Assembly (NCBI RefSeq): GCF_008704555.1
Contig: NZ_CP023702.1
Coordinates: 6,176,001 to 6,240,000, forward strand
Length of the DNA: 64,000 bases
Source: Streptomyces nitrosporeus
Lineage (GTDB): Bacteria > Actinomycetota > Actinomycetes > Streptomycetales > Streptomycetaceae
Direction of reading: 5' to 3'
Notes under the pieces: model-generated
Databases searched by the model: none
What the model saw: the letters and a program-made list of their open reading frames with translations, nothing else
What the model was told of the DNA's origin: nothing
Shown here: one piece after another, positions 47,330 through 56,199 of the stretch
Numbering within the stretch: the first letter of the stretch is position 1
Layout of the letters: every line of letters starts with the position of its first letter
Position numbers and translations under genes: made by a program

Positions 47330-47850
47330 GCAATGGACGTTACAGCGAGTGAGTGTGTGATCCGGTCCATCCCGCGTCTTCGTGATGACGATGTGATGTG
47401 GACTTTGTCTCAAGGGGCTTCCATTCCGTGCCCGCCGGAGAATCCCGCCGCAGCCCCGGGCTATTCGTTCCGGCGTCGAATTCGCAGGAATGTTTGATGG
47501 TCGATGAATGGTCCGCGGGGTCGGGGCGAACGCACCGGACGGCATTCGGCGCCTCTCCTCCGGCTCCCCGGGCGGCCGTCCGGGGGCCGCCCGGGGAGCC
47601 CGTCCCCGGCGTGCCCGAAGGCGCGGCTCGCGGGCGCCCGGACCGGCCGGGAGGAGCCCCGGCACCCGGCCGCCCTGTGGCGTAGGACACACTTCGGCGC
47701 GGGCGAAGGTATGAGGTGTACCACGTGTGACCACGCGGAACTCGCGTACGCTGACGCATCACCCGCCCCTCGATGCCGGGCCTGGGACACCGTGAGTCCG
47801 GTCCCCGGGAGGCCCGCCGGGCGCGGGGACACAGTGTGGGAGGTACGTAC
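47330..47850. promoter_or_regulatory. Divergent promoter region between PAP2 and MFS genes
   Basis: 521 bp without a supported gene. The region near 47340-47500 is AT-richer and should hold the PAP2 promoter. Close to the MFS gene, TACGCT near 47746 could be a -10 element, with an imperfect palindrome around CCACGTGTGACCACG (about 47718-47732) where a repressor might bind. No regulator gene lies next to the transporter. Confidence 0.4.
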
Positions 47851-49596
47851 ATGACGGGCACGTCCACGGCCGCGACACGGCTGCGGGGAGCGGCCGGCCA
47901 TGCCGACCGGTGGGTCGTCCTGGTCGTCCTCTGCCTCAGTCTGCTGCTGGTGGCGCTCGACGCGACCGTGCTGCACGTCGCCGTGCCGGCCGTCACCGAG
48001 GACCTGCGGCCGAGCGCCGAGGGCCTGCTGTGGATCGTGGACGCCTACCCCCTGGTCTGCGCCGCGCTGCTCATCCTCTTCGGCACTCTGGGTGACCGGA
48101 TCGGAAGACGGCGCGTCCTGCTCTCCGGTTACGCGCTCTTCGGCATCGCCTCCGTGCTGGCCGCGACGGCCGACACGGCCGCCGTGCTGATCGGGGCCCG
48201 CGCCCTGCTCGGCGTCGGCGGCGCGATGATCATGCCGGCCACCCTCTCGATACTCCGCCAGGTCTTCCCCGACCGCCGTGAACGCGCTCTGGCCATCGGG
48301 GTGTGGACGGCGGTCGCCGCCGTCGGCGCCGCCACCGGACCGGTCATCGGGGGCTTCCTCGTCCAGCACTACTGGTGGGGCTCGGTCTTCCTGATCAACG
48401 TCCCGCTGATGGCCGTGATCCTGCCCGTCGCCCGTCTGCTGCTGCCCGAGTCGCGCGGGGGCGGCGACGGCCCCTGGGACGTGTCCGGCGCGCTGATGGC
48501 CGCCGCCGGGATCCTCGGTGTCGTGCTCGGCATCAAACGGCTGGGGGGCGAAGGGGCGGGGATGGACCCCTTCGCCCTGCTCCCCCTGCTGGCCGGGGCC
48601 GCGGTCCTCGTGCTCTTCGTGCGCAGACAGAAGCGCCGCGCCTACCCGCTGGTCGACATCACGATGTTCTCCCGGCCGGCCTTCACCACGGCCGTGGGCT
48701 GCATCGTCCTGGCCATGCTGGCGCTGGTCGGCCTGGAGCTGATCGCCGTCCAGTACCTCCAGCTGGTCCTGGACCTGACCCCGCTGGAGACCGGTCTGCG
48801 GCTGCTTCCGCTGACCTTCGCGGCGATGGCGGCCGGTGCCACCGGCTCCTACACGCTGCGCCGCGTCGGGCCGCGCCGCATGGTCGGCTGGGGCTTCGTC
48901 CTCACCGCCGGCTCCGTGCTCCTGCTGACCCTCATGGGACAGCACGACCGGCCCGTCCTGCTCACCGCGGGATTCGTGCTGCTGGGCTTCGGGCTCCAGT
49001 CCACGCTCTTCGGAGCCTACGAATCGATGCTCAGCGAGGCCCCGGCCGAGCGGGCCGGAGGCGCGGCCGCGATCGGTGAGACCTCCTACCAGCTGGGCGC
49101 GGGCATGGGGATCGCCCTGCTCGGCAGTGTCATGAACGCGGCCTACGCACCCGGGCTGGCGGGGCTCCACGAACAGGGCGTGCCCGCTGCCGCCGGGGCG
49201 GCGGCGTCGCGTTCGCTCGGCGAGGCGTACCAGGTGGCCGGAGAGCTCGGCGGCCCCGCGGGAGAGGCGCTGCGGTCCACGGCCCGCCACGCCTTCGTCG
49301 GCGGGCTCCATGTGACCTTGCTGGTCAGCGCCGGTCTGCTGCTGCTCGGCGCGCTCGCCGCCGTGCGGCTGCCCCGCCTCATGGAATGCGCCCAGCGCGA
49401 GCACGACGCCGGACCGCCCCCCGCCGCACCCGTCCCGGTGCCCGCGCAGCACCGGCCGGCGCCCGTACAGAACCTGGCGGCGCCCGTGGTGCAGGAACAG
49501 GGGGTGCCCGCCCAGGGCCCGGCGGGCCGCCACCGGCCGCGTCCGGGCCTCCGGGAGCCCGCCGAGGCAGGCGGTCCTGGACGGGCGGGACAGTGA
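47851..49596 (+). CDS. MFS transporter, DHA2 (EmrB/QacA-like) family
   Basis: A 581-aa exporter with about 14 membrane segments. LLLVALDATVLHVAVPAVTE, WIVDAYPLVCAAL, the loop 2-3 motif GDRIGRRRVLL and the antiporter motif ATGPVIGGFLVQHYWW (motif C) are typical of proton-coupled drug exporters of the DHA2 group. The last about 80 residues are a Pro/Gly/Arg-rich tail. GGGAGG lies 7 nt before ATG 47851. The substrate is unknown. No TetR or MarR regulator is adjacent. Confidence 0.9.
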   Translation: MTGTSTAATRLRGAAGHADRWVVLVVLCLSLLLVALDATVLHVAVPAVTEDLRPSAEGLLWIVDAYPLVCAALLILFGTLGDRIGRRRVLLSGYALFGIASVLAATADTAAVLIGARALLGVGGAMIMPATLSILRQVFPDRRERALAIGVWTAVAAVGAATGPVIGGFLVQHYWWGSVFLINVPLMAVILPVARLLLPESRGGGDGPWDVSGALMAAAGILGVVLGIKRLGGEGAGMDPFALLPLLAGAAVLVLFVRRQKRRAYPLVDITMFSRPAFTTAVGCIVLAMLALVGLELIAVQYLQLVLDLTPLETGLRLLPLTFAAMAAGATGSYTLRRVGPRRMVGWGFVLTAGSVLLLTLMGQHDRPVLLTAGFVLLGFGLQSTLFGAYESMLSEAPAERAGGAAAIGETSYQLGAGMGIALLGSVMNAAYAPGLAGLHEQGVPAAAGAAASRSLGEAYQVAGELGGPAGEALRSTARHAFVGGLHVTLLVSAGLLLLGALAAVRLPRLMECAQREHDAGPPPAAPVPVPAQHRPAPVQNLAAPVVQEQGVPAQGPAGRHRPRPGLREPAEAGGPGRAGQ

Positions 49597-49672
49597 GCCG
49601 TAACGTCGGGGCGAAACCGTAACTACCACTGCTAGTTTCTGGTACCCGCGCGAGCCACCGGAGGCATCCCCC

Positions 49673-50881
49673 TTGTCCGCGAACCAGCCGAAACTCCCGC
49701 CGTTCGACCCGGCCGACCCGCTCGGCATCGACGACCTCCTCGGCCCGGAGGACCTCGCGATCCGCGACACCGTGCGCACCTGGGCCGCTGACCGGGTCCT
49801 GCCGCACATCGCCGAGTGGTACGAGAAGGGGGAACTGCCCGGCATCCGGGAGCTGGCCCGCGAACTCGGTGCCCTCGGTGCCCTCGGCATGTCCCTCCAG
49901 GGCTACGGCTGCGCGGGTGCCACCGCCGTCCAGTACGGCCTGGCCTGCCTGGAACTGGAGGCCGCCGACTCCGGGATCCGCTCCCTGGTCTCCGTCCAGG
50001 GCTCCCTCGCCATGTACGCCATCCACCGCTTCGGCTCCGAGGAGCAGAAGCGGCGCTGGCTGCCCGGCATGGCGGCCGGCGAGACCATCGGCTGCTTCGG
50101 GCTCACCGAGCCCGACCACGGCTCGGACCCGGCCGGGATGCGCACGTACGCCAGGCGCGACGGCGAGGACTGGGTCCTCACCGGCCGCAAGATGTGGATC
50201 ACCAACGGCTCGGTCGCCGGGGTCGCCGTGGTCTGGGCGCAGACCGACGGGGCGGGCGGGGGCCAGGGCATCCGAGGCTTCCTCGTCCCCGCCGGCACGC
50301 CCGGTTTCTCCGCGCCGGAGATCAGGCACAAGTGGTCGCTGCGCGCCTCGGTCACCAGCGAACTGGTCCTGGACGGCGTACGGCTGCCCGCCGACGCGAT
50401 GCTGCCCGGGGCGGCCGGACTGCGGGGGCCGCTCAGCTGCCTGAGCCACGCGCGTTACGGCATCGTCTGGGGCGCCATGGGCGCGGCGCGCGCCAGCTTC
50501 GAGGCGGCCGTGGACTACGCGCGCACCCGCGAGCAGTTCGGCAGGCCGATCGGGGGGTTCCAGCTGACCCAGGCCAAACTGGCGGACATGGCCGTGGAAC
50601 TGCACAAGGGCGTCCTGCTCGCCCACCACCTGGGCCGGCGGCTGGACGCGGGCAGGCTCCGTCCCGAACAGGTCAGTTTCGGAAAGCTCAACAACGTGCG
50701 GGAGGCCATCGAGATCTGCCGCACCTCGCGCACGATCCTGGGCGCCAACGGCATCTCGCTGGAGTACCCGGTGATGCGGCACGCCACGAACCTGGAATCG
50801 GTGCTCACCTACGAGGGCACCGTGGAGATGCACCAGCTCGTGCTGGGCAAGGCGCTCACCGGCCTGGACGCCTTCCGCTGA
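49673..50881 (+). CDS. Acyl-CoA dehydrogenase, glutaryl-CoA dehydrogenase-like
   Basis: A 402-aa flavoenzyme. GCFGLTEPDHGSDPAGM and KMWITNGSVAGVAVVW line the FAD/substrate site. TREQFGRPIGGFQLTQAKLA and EYPVMRHATNLESVLTYEGT, with the catalytic Glu, complete the family. The C-terminal pattern EGTVEMHQLVLGKALTGLDAF is close to glutaryl-CoA dehydrogenases (lysine/tryptophan breakdown), so glutaryl-CoA is the likely substrate. TTG 49673 is the start, with GGAGG about 8 nt upstream. Confidence 0.9.
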   Translation: MSANQPKLPPFDPADPLGIDDLLGPEDLAIRDTVRTWAADRVLPHIAEWYEKGELPGIRELARELGALGALGMSLQGYGCAGATAVQYGLACLELEAADSGIRSLVSVQGSLAMYAIHRFGSEEQKRRWLPGMAAGETIGCFGLTEPDHGSDPAGMRTYARRDGEDWVLTGRKMWITNGSVAGVAVVWAQTDGAGGGQGIRGFLVPAGTPGFSAPEIRHKWSLRASVTSELVLDGVRLPADAMLPGAAGLRGPLSCLSHARYGIVWGAMGAARASFEAAVDYARTREQFGRPIGGFQLTQAKLADMAVELHKGVLLAHHLGRRLDAGRLRPEQVSFGKLNNVREAIEICRTSRTILGANGISLEYPVMRHATNLESVLTYEGTVEMHQLVLGKALTGLDAFR

Positions 50882-50956
50882 TGCCGTGGCCGGCACCGCG
50901 CCCGGGGCGTACCGGCCGGGCGGGGGCCCGGGGGGGTCCGAGGGCGGGCGCCCCGC

Positions 50957-51397
50957 TCAGCTCTGGTTGAAGAAGCCGTCGGCCGGGCGGCCGGCGGCTT
51001 CCCCCGTGATCACCCGCGTGTGCGCGGGGGTCAGCAGGAAGACCCGGGTCGCCACCCGTTCGATCGAACCGCGCAGCCCGAAGGTCAGCCCCGCCGCGAA
51101 GTCCACCACCCGCTTCGCGTCGGCGGGGTCCATGCCCGTGAGGTTGACGATGACCGGTACCCCCTCCCGGAAGAGCTCACCGATGCCGCGTGCGTCCCGG
51201 AAGCTGTCCGGTGTCACGGTGGCGATCCGCCGGCCGGCGTCCACGGCCTTCTCCGAGGCCACCTGTACACGGGGGTCGGTCACCCACGCCTGGTGCGTAC
51301 CGGTGTCGGCGTCCTCGGTGTACTCGTCGTCGTAGTACCGCTCGTCGTTGTCCTCCACGAGGCCCAGCCAGGCACTCGCCTTGCGCACCGATCCCAT
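50957..51397 (-). CDS. sflA: SepF-like cell division protein, probably SflA
   Basis: A 146-aa protein. An N-terminal amphipathic helix (GSVRKASAWLGLVEDNDERY) for membrane binding is followed by the SepF core VTPDSFRDARGIGELFREG, VPVIVNLTGMDPADAKRVVDFAAGL and FGLRGSIERVATRVFLL. SepF tethers FtsZ to the membrane. Streptomyces carries SepF in the dcw cluster plus paralogues SflA and SflB; being away from ftsZ, this one is a paralogue, and the gene neighbourhood suggests SflA. ATG 51397 follows GGAGGCGTCC. Confidence 0.85.
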   Translation of the reverse strand: MGSVRKASAWLGLVEDNDERYYDDEYTEDADTGTHQAWVTDPRVQVASEKAVDAGRRIATVTPDSFRDARGIGELFREGVPVIVNLTGMDPADAKRVVDFAAGLTFGLRGSIERVATRVFLLTPAHTRVITGEAAGRPADGFFNQS

Positions 51398-51708
51398 GGA
51401 CGCCTCCTCTCACCGCGGTTCTGTGGTGTTCCGCATGTCTTTCCTATCCCTATGGTCGTCCATGATGCGGACCAAGCACCAAGGGGATGGTCGGCGCGTA
51501 CGGGATTCGTGACGCTACTGGTGCAGATCATGTGGTGAATCGTCAGGTTTCGTCGCATGTAGGCAGCTTGTGGAAAGAAAATATGATGCATCTGCCCGTA
51601 CGGGTGACATGGGGGGCGTACGGGTGAACGGGTGGACGGATACGATGCACGGCGCGCGCCCGAGCGATGGTGCGCCGCACCAGGATGAACGGCGTACGGG
51701 GGGATGTC
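51398..51708. promoter_or_regulatory. Divergent promoter region with shared palindromic motif
   Basis: 311 bp between sflA and the DUF5685 gene. The central part (51480-51600) is AT-richer. It contains CTGCCCGTACGGGTGACA (also found at about 45684) and a second GCGTACGGGTGA about 25 bp later. These may be binding sites for a common regulator. GGGGGGA lies about 5 nt before GTG 51709. Confidence 0.5.
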
Positions 51709-52908
51709 GTGTTCGGAATCGTGAGGCCGTGCAGCCACCGGCTGTCCGACAGGCTCAAGACGGAATGGATGGCCCATCTCTGCGGGCTCTGCCTCGCACT
51801 CCGGGCCGATCACGGGCAATTCGCCCGAATAGTAACGAACTATGACGGCCTGATCGTCTCGGTCCTGACGGAGGCTCAGACCGAGCGCGCCCCGGAGATG
51901 CGGCGCACCGCCGGGCCCTGCCCCCTGCGCTCCATGCGGACCGCCCCGGTGGCCAAGGGGGAGGGGGCCCGGCTCGCCGCCGCCGTCTCCCTGGTACTCG
52001 CCTCGGCCAAGGTGCGCGACCACGTGGCCGACCGGGACGGGCTGTTGAAGCGCCGGCCGGTGGCCGCCGCAGCGCGCAGGGTCGCCGCAGGGTGGGACAG
52101 GGCCGGAGCGCGCACCGGGGCCGAGCTGGGCTTCGACACCGCGGTCCTGGTCGACGCCGTCGACCGGCAGACGGGCATCGAGTCGCTCGCCGGGCCCGGC
52201 ACCAGCCTGCTGACGGTCACCGAACCCACCGAGACGGCGACCGCGGCCGCCTTCGCGCACACCGCCGTACTCGCCGGCCGGCCGGAGAACGCCGCGCCGC
52301 TCGCCGAGGCCGGACGGCTCTTCGGCCGGCTCGCCCACCTGCTGGACGCCGTGGAGGACAAGGAAGCCGACGCGGCGTCGGGAGCCTGGAACCCGCTCAC
52401 CGCGACCGGTACTCCGGCCGGCGAGGCGCGCAGGCTCTGCGACGACGCACTGCACGGCATCCGGCTCGCCCTGGCGGACACGGAGTTCACCGACGGCAAG
52501 CTGGCCCATGTGCTGCTCGTGCACGAGCTGCGCCGCTCGGTGGACCGGGCCTTCGGCTCCACGCTGTGCTCGCACGGCCCCGGCGGGGAACCGGCCGGCA
52601 GTTTCGGGCCCCCGCCCGGCAACCCCTACGCCCCCGGCGGCCCCCACGCCCCGGGAGGTCCCGCCGGGCCGCCGCTCCCGCCCGAACCGCCCCGCGGACG
52701 CGGCCTGCTGGCCGGCTGCATGGTCTGGGCGGGGCTCGCCTGCACCTGCCAGCTGTGCTGTGCCGGAACGTTCCACGACCCCTGGAGCGGTCAGGAACGC
52801 GAGGGGCTCTGCCACAAGTGCGACTGCGGTGACTGCTGCGAGGGCTGCGAGTGCTGCAGCTGCGGAGGAGAGGACGGCGGCTGCTGCGACTGCGGGTGCG
52901 ACTGCTAA
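51709..52908 (+). CDS. DUF5685 family protein with Cys-cluster tail
   Basis: A 399-aa protein. The N-terminus FGIVRPCSHRLSDRLKTEWM, then AHLCGLCLALR and VTNYDGLIVSVL, is the DUF5685 signature, with a C..C-C pattern that may bind metal. The middle is helical. After a Pro/Gly linker, the last about 60 residues include a hydrophobic CMVWAGLACTCQLCC segment and a tail of about 14 cysteines (KCDCGDCCEGCECCSCGG). GTG 51709 fits the family start. Function is unknown; the Cys-rich end resembles metal-binding or disulfide-cluster sequences. Confidence 0.85.
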   Translation: MFGIVRPCSHRLSDRLKTEWMAHLCGLCLALRADHGQFARIVTNYDGLIVSVLTEAQTERAPEMRRTAGPCPLRSMRTAPVAKGEGARLAAAVSLVLASAKVRDHVADRDGLLKRRPVAAAARRVAAGWDRAGARTGAELGFDTAVLVDAVDRQTGIESLAGPGTSLLTVTEPTETATAAAFAHTAVLAGRPENAAPLAEAGRLFGRLAHLLDAVEDKEADAASGAWNPLTATGTPAGEARRLCDDALHGIRLALADTEFTDGKLAHVLLVHELRRSVDRAFGSTLCSHGPGGEPAGSFGPPPGNPYAPGGPHAPGGPAGPPLPPEPPRGRGLLAGCMVWAGLACTCQLCCAGTFHDPWSGQEREGLCHKCDCGDCCEGCECCSCGGEDGGCCDCGCDC

Positions 52909-53060
52909 GGGTCGCCCCGGGAGCCGGCAGGCCGGGCGGCCTCGACGGCTTCACCGTCCCAGCTCCTCCGGGAACGCGGTGCCTTCCGTTCCGAACGCGC
53001 CGGCACCACCCACAGGTCGCGCCCCGGGCCGGGCCGGCCGGTGTGGAAGGGTGGAGCGTC

Positions 53061-54002
53061 ATGAGCACGGACGACGACGTACAGCAGGGCGCCCCCCGGG
53101 AACCCGGTGACACCCGGAACGACGGAGGGCCTCAGGGCGTACGGGAGACCCGGCGCCCCCAGGGCGCACAAGATTCGCAAGAGCCCCAGGAACTCCGGGA
53201 ACCGCAAGAGCCCCAGGACCTCCGGGAGGCCCGGGCGTGGCAGCGCTGGCACGAGGAGCGCGTCGTCGTGGTGGCGGCACCGCACGGCCCGCTCTCCCTC
53301 ACCGGCACGCACTGGCTCTCGGACCACCCCGACGGCCTCCTCCCGGGCGTACCGGGGCAGTGGCGCGAGGAAGGCGAGGAGGTGGTGCTCACCGCCGCGC
53401 CCGAGGACGGACTGACCCTCGACGCCGAGCCCTTGACGGGCCGGGCGCGCCTGGCCCCGGACCGCGGTCCGGCCGGCGCCTCACGGGTGGCCCGGGGCGA
53501 ACGCAGACTGGTCGTCCTGCGGCGCGAAGGACTTTGGGCGGTGAGGGACTTCGACCCCGGATCGGCCGCCCGGCACGCCTTCCGCACCATCGACGCCACC
53601 CCCTACGACCCGCGCTGGTCCCTGGACGGTGTCTTCCGCCCGTACGCCGAAGACCGAAACGTCCGGGTCGGGAACGCCGACGGCCGGGAGCGGGAACTCG
53701 GACTCGGCGGGGAGGTCGCCTTCACCCTGGACGGCACCGAGCACACCCTCCGGGTGGCGGTGGAGCCGGACGGCTCGCTCTGGGCGGTCTTCGCCGACGC
53801 CACCAGCGGCACCAGCAGTTACCGGTTCCGTTTCCTCCGGCCCCCCGCGCCCGACGCACAGGGCAGGGTGAAGATCGACTTCAACCGGGCACTGCTGCCG
53901 CCGTGCGCCTTCGCCGACCACTTCATCTGCCCCTTCCCGCCGCCCGGCAACACCCTGACGGCCCCGGTGCCGGCGGGGGAGCGCAACCGCGTCGACGCCT
54001 GA
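53061..54002 (+). CDS. DUF1684 family protein
   Basis: A 313-aa protein. Residues 1-55 are polar with a Gln/Glu/Pro repeat (QEPQELREPQEPQ). The DUF1684 domain follows, with LTGTHWLSDHPDGLLPGVPG, IDATPYDPRWSLDGVFRPYA, TSSYRFRFLRPPAP and the end FNRALLPPCAFADHFICPFP. The domain's function is unestablished. ATG 53061 has GGAG 5 nt upstream. A hairpin at 54137-54165 follows. Confidence 0.87.
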   Translation: MSTDDDVQQGAPREPGDTRNDGGPQGVRETRRPQGAQDSQEPQELREPQEPQDLREARAWQRWHEERVVVVAAPHGPLSLTGTHWLSDHPDGLLPGVPGQWREEGEEVVLTAAPEDGLTLDAEPLTGRARLAPDRGPAGASRVARGERRLVVLRREGLWAVRDFDPGSAARHAFRTIDATPYDPRWSLDGVFRPYAEDRNVRVGNADGRERELGLGGEVAFTLDGTEHTLRVAVEPDGSLWAVFADATSGTSSYRFRFLRPPAPDAQGRVKIDFNRALLPPCAFADHFICPFPPPGNTLTAPVPAGERNRVDA

Positions 54003-54136
54003 CGCGCCGCCGCCGTCCGGGACGGAGACGGGACCGCCCCGCCCGCGCCCCGCGGACACCGCGGTCCGGTCCCGCCGAAGCACGCGGGCGTACGGGGCCG
54101 GCGCGCACCGGCCCGCTGTCACCCCCGCACTCCCGT

Positions 54137-54165
54137 GAGCCCCCGCCGATTTCCGGCGGGGGCTC
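54137..54165. terminator. Terminator after the DUF1684 gene
   Basis: A 12-bp perfect stem, GAGCCCCCGCCG (54137-54148) with 54154-54165, and an ATTTC loop. Confidence 0.8.
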
Positions 54166-54295
54166 CCGCTCGGCCCGCGGCTCTTGAGAGGATGGCAGGA
54201 CGGTCGGTCGCAGAGGTTACGACGGGGGCGCACATCGTGCCTGTCCGGAGAAGCTCCTTCCGGGCCCCCGCAGACACCCAGGGGGTCCCAGATCC

Positions 54296-54778
54296 GTGAA
54301 ACGCATCGGAGTCACCGGTCACCGTTCCATCCCCCGGGCGGCGCGCGCCCATGTGCTGGAGGGGATGCGGGCCGCGCTGCGCGGACACGACGAGGGTTCG
54401 CTGGAGGCGCTCTCCAGCCTCGCCGTCGGCGCGGACCAGATCTTCGCCGATCTCGCCCTGGCCCATGGTGCGGAACTGACCGCGGTGATCCCCAGCGGGG
54501 ACTACGAGGACGGCTTCGACGACGCGGCGGACCTCGCCCGCTACCGGATGCTCAAGGCCCGCGCGGTCCGCGAGGTCCGTCTCGGCTACCCGCACTCCAC
54601 CGACGAGGCCTACTACGCCGCCGGCACCTACATCGCCGACCACTGCGACCGGCTCCTCGCGGTCTGGGACGGTCTTCCGGCCCGGGGCCTGGGCGGCACC
54701 GGTGACATCGTGACGTACGCCCGCACCCTGGGCCGTCCGGTCACGGTGATCTGGCGCGAGGGAGTCACCCGCGACTGA
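54296..54778 (+). CDS. SLOG-domain nucleotide-binding-like protein
   Basis: A 160-aa single-domain protein. KRIGVTGHRSIP at the N-terminus, SSLAVGADQIFADLALAHGA and the C-terminal YIADHCDRLLAVWDG fit the Rossmann-like SLOG superfamily, which senses or processes nucleotide ligands and is often partnered with SMODS or SLATT proteins in conflict systems. It converges on the SLATT gene with 60 bp between them. GTG 54296 is the start. The ligand is unknown. It could alternatively be a stand-alone housekeeping SLOG protein. Confidence 0.78.
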   Translation: MKRIGVTGHRSIPRAARAHVLEGMRAALRGHDEGSLEALSSLAVGADQIFADLALAHGAELTAVIPSGDYEDGFDDAADLARYRMLKARAVREVRLGYPHSTDEAYYAAGTYIADHCDRLLAVWDGLPARGLGGTGDIVTYARTLGRPVTVIWREGVTRD

Positions 54779-54785
54779 ACGCGAA

Positions 54786-54819
54786 GGGGCGCCCCCGCCG
54801 GACACGGCGGGAACGCCCC
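54786..54819. terminator. Bidirectional terminator between SLOG and SLATT genes
   Basis: A 15-bp stem with two mismatches (54786-54800 with 54805-54819) and a GACA loop, in the 60-bp convergent gap. Confidence 0.7.
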
Positions 54820-54838
54820 GGGACCGGCCGGCGGCCCG

Positions 54839-55768
54839 TCATGTCCGGTGGCGGGCCAGCCAGTCCGTGTGCTCCGGGCTGACGATCCGCTCCGTCTCGA
54901 ACACCGCGGCGGCCCACTGCCGCTCGGTCAGCGTCGTCTCCATCGCCGCCTGCATGTTCTCCAGATCGTCCTCCACCAGTGAGTGCGCGGACACCAGCGG
55001 GTGATGGCGGCGCGTCTCGTTCCAGGCCAGACAGGCCGCCGCCGCCGCGGACAGCGTCCCCGTCAGTGCGAAGGAGCCGGCACCGCCGAACGCCTGGACC
55101 GCGGCGAGCACCAGTGCCGGCAACGTCAGCGCGGCGATGGTGCTGGACCAGACGAGCGCCCCCTTGCGCGAGACCTGCTGCCGTCTGCGGTACCAGCGCC
55201 GCTGCTCGATCAGCCGGTCCCGGATGTACGTCTCCTTGCGTACGGTGAACGCCTTCTCCCGTAACTCCCGCATGGACGCGGTGATGACCCCGCCCCCCTC
55301 GTCGTCCATCTCCTCCCGGGGGTCCCGCCACCCCACCTTCCGCAACTCCTGGAGCCCCTCCTCCAGCCGGTTGGCGAACAGGGCCTCCGGATGCAGGGTG
55401 TTGGTGTCGAAGGGGGCGCCGTGCACGGCGTAGCGCCAGCAGTTGGACTTGATGAACTCCGCTGCTGAGCGGTTGAGTTGCCAATGCGACTTTGCTTTGC
55501 GCCGGGACGCGAGGTACGTCGTGATCAGGACACCCAGATAGGCCAGCACCGCGATACAGTCCAGGAGTTGGACGGAGCCACCGACCTCGACCCGCCACGG
55601 GAGCGCGGCGGGCACGGTACCCAGCACGAGGAGGAACAACTGGCCGCGCGTGGTGTTGACCGCCTCCCGCTGGCGCGCGACGGCCACGGCGTCCGTGTGG
55701 TGGAAGAGCGCGGGAAGGTCAGCGCTCCTGAAGACCATGCTCTGCAGGGGACCGGGAATCGCCGTCAT
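54839..55768 (-). CDS. SLATT / DUF4231 membrane protein with a TTA codon
   Basis: A 309-aa protein. Two pairs of hydrophobic helices are seen: GQLFLLVLGTVPAALPW with LLDCIAVLAYLGVLITTYLA, and WSSTIAALTLPALVLAAVQA with SFALTGTLSAAAAACLAW. Between them lies a charged coiled region containing IRDRLIEQRRWYRRRQ. This 2TM-plus-helix design, with YI-R-RLIEQRRWYR, is that of DUF4231/SLATT proteins, proposed to be pore-forming effectors coupled to SLOG or SMODS sensors. A TTA codon at 55262-55264 (residue 169) suggests bldA control. ATG 55768 has AGGAG 6 nt upstream. It is divergent from the fxs operon. Confidence 0.8.
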   Translation of the reverse strand: MTAIPGPLQSMVFRSADLPALFHHTDAVAVARQREAVNTTRGQLFLLVLGTVPAALPWRVEVGGSVQLLDCIAVLAYLGVLITTYLASRRKAKSHWQLNRSAAEFIKSNCWRYAVHGAPFDTNTLHPEALFANRLEEGLQELRKVGWRDPREEMDDEGGGVITASMRELREKAFTVRKETYIRDRLIEQRRWYRRRQQVSRKGALVWSSTIAALTLPALVLAAVQAFGGAGSFALTGTLSAAAAACLAWNETRRHHPLVSAHSLVEDDLENMQAAMETTLTERQWAAAVFETERIVSPEHTDWLARHRT

Positions 55769-55979
55769 GGTCGCTCCTGTATTCGAAGTAGTGGTGCTCG
55801 ATCCTGGGGATGAAAGGGTTACCGCCCATTTGGAGTAGTCCTGTAAATCGCTCGGGTTACACGAGTGCGAGCTGAGTTGCACACCAGGGTCATGAGAGTA
55901 AAGTCGTGCCGCCGGACACTGCAATGGTGCAGGTGCCGGTGCTGTTTCCGTGTCCGGAACGAGCCCCTCAAGGACGGCC

Positions 55980-56144
55980 GTGAAGACCTACGAATCATCT
56001 CCGAACTTCGCTCCCGCGAAGAGTCACCTGCCCCTCGCGAAGATCGAGGCCTCCGGTAGCACGGCTGCCACGAAGATGGGGCGCGTGCTCGCCACCGCAG
56101 GTGGCCGGCCGAAGCAGATCTCGACCTTCAACTCCGCGCTGTAA
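55980..56144 (+). CDS. fxsA: FxSxx-COOH RiPP precursor peptide
   Basis: A 54-aa peptide. The C-terminus is QISTFNSAL, so its last five residues FNSAL fit F-x-S-x-x-COOH, the defining feature of this RiPP family. LPLAKIE and the helix-like TKMGRVLATA resemble the leader part of such precursors. GTG 55980 is preferred, with AAGGA 5 nt upstream; GTG 55950 would add ten residues. It lies 55 bp before fxsB. Family knowledge: FxsB-type enzymes link the Phe ring to the Ser beta-carbon, forming a three-residue cyclophane, here expected within F-N-S. Confidence 0.85.
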   Translation: MKTYESSPNFAPAKSHLPLAKIEASGSTAATKMGRVLATAGGRPKQISTFNSAL

Positions 56145-56187
56145 CGAGGTCTGGACGGCGCTGTCGGATTTCCCTCTGCCCGCTGGC

Positions 56188-56193
56188 TAGAAT
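56188..56193 (+). promoter_or_regulatory. Possible -10 element for leaderless fxsB mRNA
   Basis: TAGAAT lies 6 nt before ATG 56200, the distance from -10 to a start site on the start codon. No good -35 was found at normal spacing and GAGGG is only one base from the ATG. fxsB may thus have its own leaderless transcript besides read-through from fxsA. Confidence 0.35.
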
Positions 56194-56199
56194 GAGGGA

